A DNA stretch of 64,000 nt from AWTP1-13 sp963775835 (GTDB taxonomy: Bacteria; Pseudomonadota; Alphaproteobacteria; Rhizobiales; Hyphomicrobiaceae): assembly GCA_963775835.1 (NCBI GenBank), contig CAVZKV010000026.1, forward strand, positions 62,001 to 126,000, read 5' to 3'. The position numbers and the translations under genes are program-made. Under the pieces are notes generated by a model. That model ran no database searches. It was given only the letters and a program-made list of their open reading frames with translations, and was not told the origin of the DNA. Shown in pieces: positions 62,198-64,000 of the stretch. Each line of letters opens with the position of its first letter. Positions within the stretch are counted from its first letter, which is position 1.

Positions 62198-64000
62198 ATG
62201 CAGAACCTGCGGCAGCAGATCCTCAGTGCGGCACCCGGTGCACCCTCGTGGATGACCCAGGCCGGACTGGCGATTGCGGTTGCCGGCGCCTACCTTCTCG
62301 CCGCTCGGCTCAGTCTGGCCCTGTTAACCAAGCCCGATGGCGTGGCTGTGTTCTGGCCGGCGGCGGGTATCGCAGCGGGAACCCTCATCGCATTGGGTCC
62401 CAGGGTGCAGGTGCCGGTAGCCGCTGGCGTCGCCGGCGCCAGTGTCTTGGCCAGCCTTTTGAGCGATCGCAACCTCGCGGCCGCTACCGTCTTCGCCCTG
62501 TGCAACGCTGTGGAACCATTGCTGGTCGCGCGCCTGATCAAACACCACTTTGGTGATGATTTCAGGCTGGAAAGTCTGCGCAACGTGCTTGGTTTTTATG
62601 CGGCCGCTGCCGTCGGGCCTGCCATCTCGGGAGCGGTGGCGATGGTCGGTTTTATCGCATTTCACAAGTCCGACGCCGTGCCGTTGAGTGTCTGGCTGAG
62701 CTGGGTCGCTTCCGACGCCCTAGGTATCATCATGGTGGCGCCATTGCTCATCGGCTTGCGAGGTCTGCGGCACAACCCCCCGGAGAAGTGGGAGTTGGGA
62801 GAGGGTACGCTGACACTTGCGGGCCTCGCGCTTGTTAGCGCGCTCGCGGTTGGTTGCCCCGCACACTACTGGTACACCGTCCTTCCGCTCGGGCTCTTGT
62901 TGCCCGTGTTGCTGGCCGCCCACTGCCGCCCGGTCTTCGCGGCCGCCGCGGTGCTTATTCTGGGTTTTTCCGTGGTCTGGACGGCCACCTTTGGCATGGG
63001 TGACTTGGGTGAACTGCCGAGCCTGCACGATCGTGCCTATGCGGCGCGAGCGACGCTGCTGGCCCTGTCGACGTGTACGCTGGTACTCGCCGCCCTGTTC
63101 GCCGAAAGACGGCACAATGAGGCAACACTGAAGGATAGCAACGATCGCTTGCAGCTGGCTCTCGAGGGCGCCGAACTCGGGGTGTGGAGTATTGACGCTA
63201 AGACGGGTCGCTTCGAAAGCGACCCGCGCGACAGGCGCATTCACGGTTACTGTCTGGACGCCCTGCCCCAAACCCTGGCGGAGGCGCGCCGCTTCATCCA
63301 TCCCGACGACCTGCCGAAGCTCGACGCCGCCTTTGCGGCGTCGATGCGCGCGGGCAGCAGTTGCAAGGTCGAATACCGCCTCTTTCCCAGGCTCGATGGC
63401 ACTGACGCCGGTCGGGAGCGCTGGGTTGCGGTTGAGGGTACGATTGTGGTTGGGCCGGCGGGTCAGCCGCTGCGCTGGCTCGGGATCACCCGTGATATCA
63501 CCGCGCGCAAACAGGCCGAAGATAAGCTGGAAAAGAGCGAGCGAGAAATTCGTGGTCTGCTGGAGGCGCTGCCGGTCGCAATCTATATGACCGATCCTGC
63601 GGGGTATGTCACCTACTGCAACGCCGCCGCTGTGGCCCTCTGGGGCCTCAACCCCGAGCCCGGCACCAGTAGGTACTGCGGGTCCTTAAAGCTGTATCGC
63701 CCCGACAGTACGCCGCTGCAGCACGACGAGTGTCAAATGGCGATGGCCCTGCGACACAAGAAACCGATCCGCGGCGCAGAGGCTATCGCGGAACGCCCCG
63801 ACGGCACACGTGTTCCTTTTATTCCGTTTCCGACACCGCTCTTCGACGCGTCGGGCGCATTGATCGGCGGCGTCAACATGCTTGTCGATATCAGTGAGCG
63901 TAAGCAGGCGGAAAAGATGCTGGCGGAACGCAACACGCAGCTCGCCCTGGCGGGAAGGGTCGGCTTGGTTGGAACTTTCGCCTACGACTTGGGGTCGGGG
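62198..64000 (+). CDS. MASE1-PAS membrane sensor protein, 3' end outside window
   Basis: At least 601 residues from ATG at 62198. The first 300 residues are a MASE1-type integral membrane sensor with about eight hydrophobic segments, including GVAVFWPAAGIAAGTLIALG. After a short linker (ALFAERRHNEATLKDSNDRL) two PAS/PAC units follow: GAELGVWSIDAKTGRFESDP with LGITRDITARKQAEDKLEKS, and LLEALPVAIYMTDPAGYVTY with GVNMLVDISERKQAEKMLAE. The output domain (histidine kinase or GGDEF) lies beyond the edge. It is probably an environmental or redox sensor. Confidence 0.9.
   Translation, partial: MQNLRQQILSAAPGAPSWMTQAGLAIAVAGAYLLAARLSLALLTKPDGVAVFWPAAGIAAGTLIALGPRVQVPVAAGVAGASVLASLLSDRNLAAATVFALCNAVEPLLVARLIKHHFGDDFRLESLRNVLGFYAAAAVGPAISGAVAMVGFIAFHKSDAVPLSVWLSWVASDALGIIMVAPLLIGLRGLRHNPPEKWELGEGTLTLAGLALVSALAVGCPAHYWYTVLPLGLLLPVLLAAHCRPVFAAAAVLILGFSVVWTATFGMGDLGELPSLHDRAYAARATLLALSTCTLVLAALFAERRHNEATLKDSNDRLQLALEGAELGVWSIDAKTGRFESDPRDRRIHGYCLDALPQTLAEARRFIHPDDLPKLDAAFAASMRAGSSCKVEYRLFPRLDGTDAGRERWVAVEGTIVVGPAGQPLRWLGITRDITARKQAEDKLEKSEREIRGLLEALPVAIYMTDPAGYVTYCNAAAVALWGLNPEPGTSRYCGSLKLYRPDSTPLQHDECQMAMALRHKKPIRGAEAIAERPDGTRVPFIPFPTPLFDASGALIGGVNMLVDISERKQAEKMLAERNTQLALAGRVGLVGTFAYDLGSG

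Noticed and set aside
1..64000. CRISPR arrays, restriction-modification or known anti-phage genes
   Set aside because: No regularly spaced repeats and no Cas, methylase-endonuclease or defence-type motif was seen in either strand.

Overview
The window is GC-rich DNA from an alphaproteobacterium, most likely of the Hyphomicrobiales (Rhizobiales). The evidence is the LsrB/VtlR-type LysR gene next to trxB, the Hsp20-DUF1150 pair, the secA / parvulin / argJ / mutT order, the cobalamin-dependent ribonucleotide reductase and a complete pqqABCDE operon. No taxonomic search could be run, so this is an inference from gene content.

Region 1 (1-11.1 kb): the 5' part of mtaB, then dapF, a PQQ-type sugar dehydrogenase, a small unknown gene, nrdJ, an exported L,D-transpeptidase and pqqABCDE. 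pqqA encodes only 29 residues and is separated from pqqB by a strong hairpin. Region 2 (11.2-19.7 kb): a probable aromatic-acid locus. It holds feruloyl-CoA synthase, a hotdog thioesterase, a complete five-gene Liv-type ABC transporter and a short MetE-like methyltransferase, all on the plus strand. Region 3 (19.7-46.2 kb): mostly housekeeping genes: hsp20/DUF1150, a Csp-like copper protein, leuC, lsrB, trxB, map, two tiny Lys/Arg/Ala-rich proteins, a VOC protein, sdhB without sdhCDA, a NodU-type carbamoyltransferase, secA, a parvulin, argJ, mutT, a frameshifted Flp pilin, a methyltransferase, a nitrilase, DUF1178, a histidine phosphatase, DUF2277, an HU-like protein, galE and an AsmA protein. 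It ends at tRNA-Phe(GAA).

Region 4 (46.2-62 kb): beyond tRNA-Phe the character changes to accessory, decaying DNA. There is a 1.2-kb ISAs1-family element with inverted ends and a near-perfect 10-bp target duplication, two broken LysR genes, an O-methyltransferase fragment, a broken EamA transporter and a broken NCS1 permease. Among these sit intact genes: a TctC/Bug binding protein, a flavin-dependent monooxygenase, a CaiB/BaiF CoA-transferase and a three-gene quinoprotein relay cassette (metallohydrolase, SoxYZ-like carrier, CXXCW protein). Region 5 (62.2-64 kb): the start of a MASE1-PAS sensor protein that runs off the window.

The clearest functional thread is PQQ. Cofactor synthesis, a predicted PQQ-dependent dehydrogenase and the quinoprotein-associated relay cassette all lie within 55 kb, but no quinoprotein alcohol dehydrogenase or its cytochrome is present. 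The second thread is uptake and CoA activation of hydroxycinnamates. The third is the concentration of frameshifts downstream of tRNA-Phe. This is most simply an eroding island, though several shifts sit at short G or C runs and could be sequencing errors.
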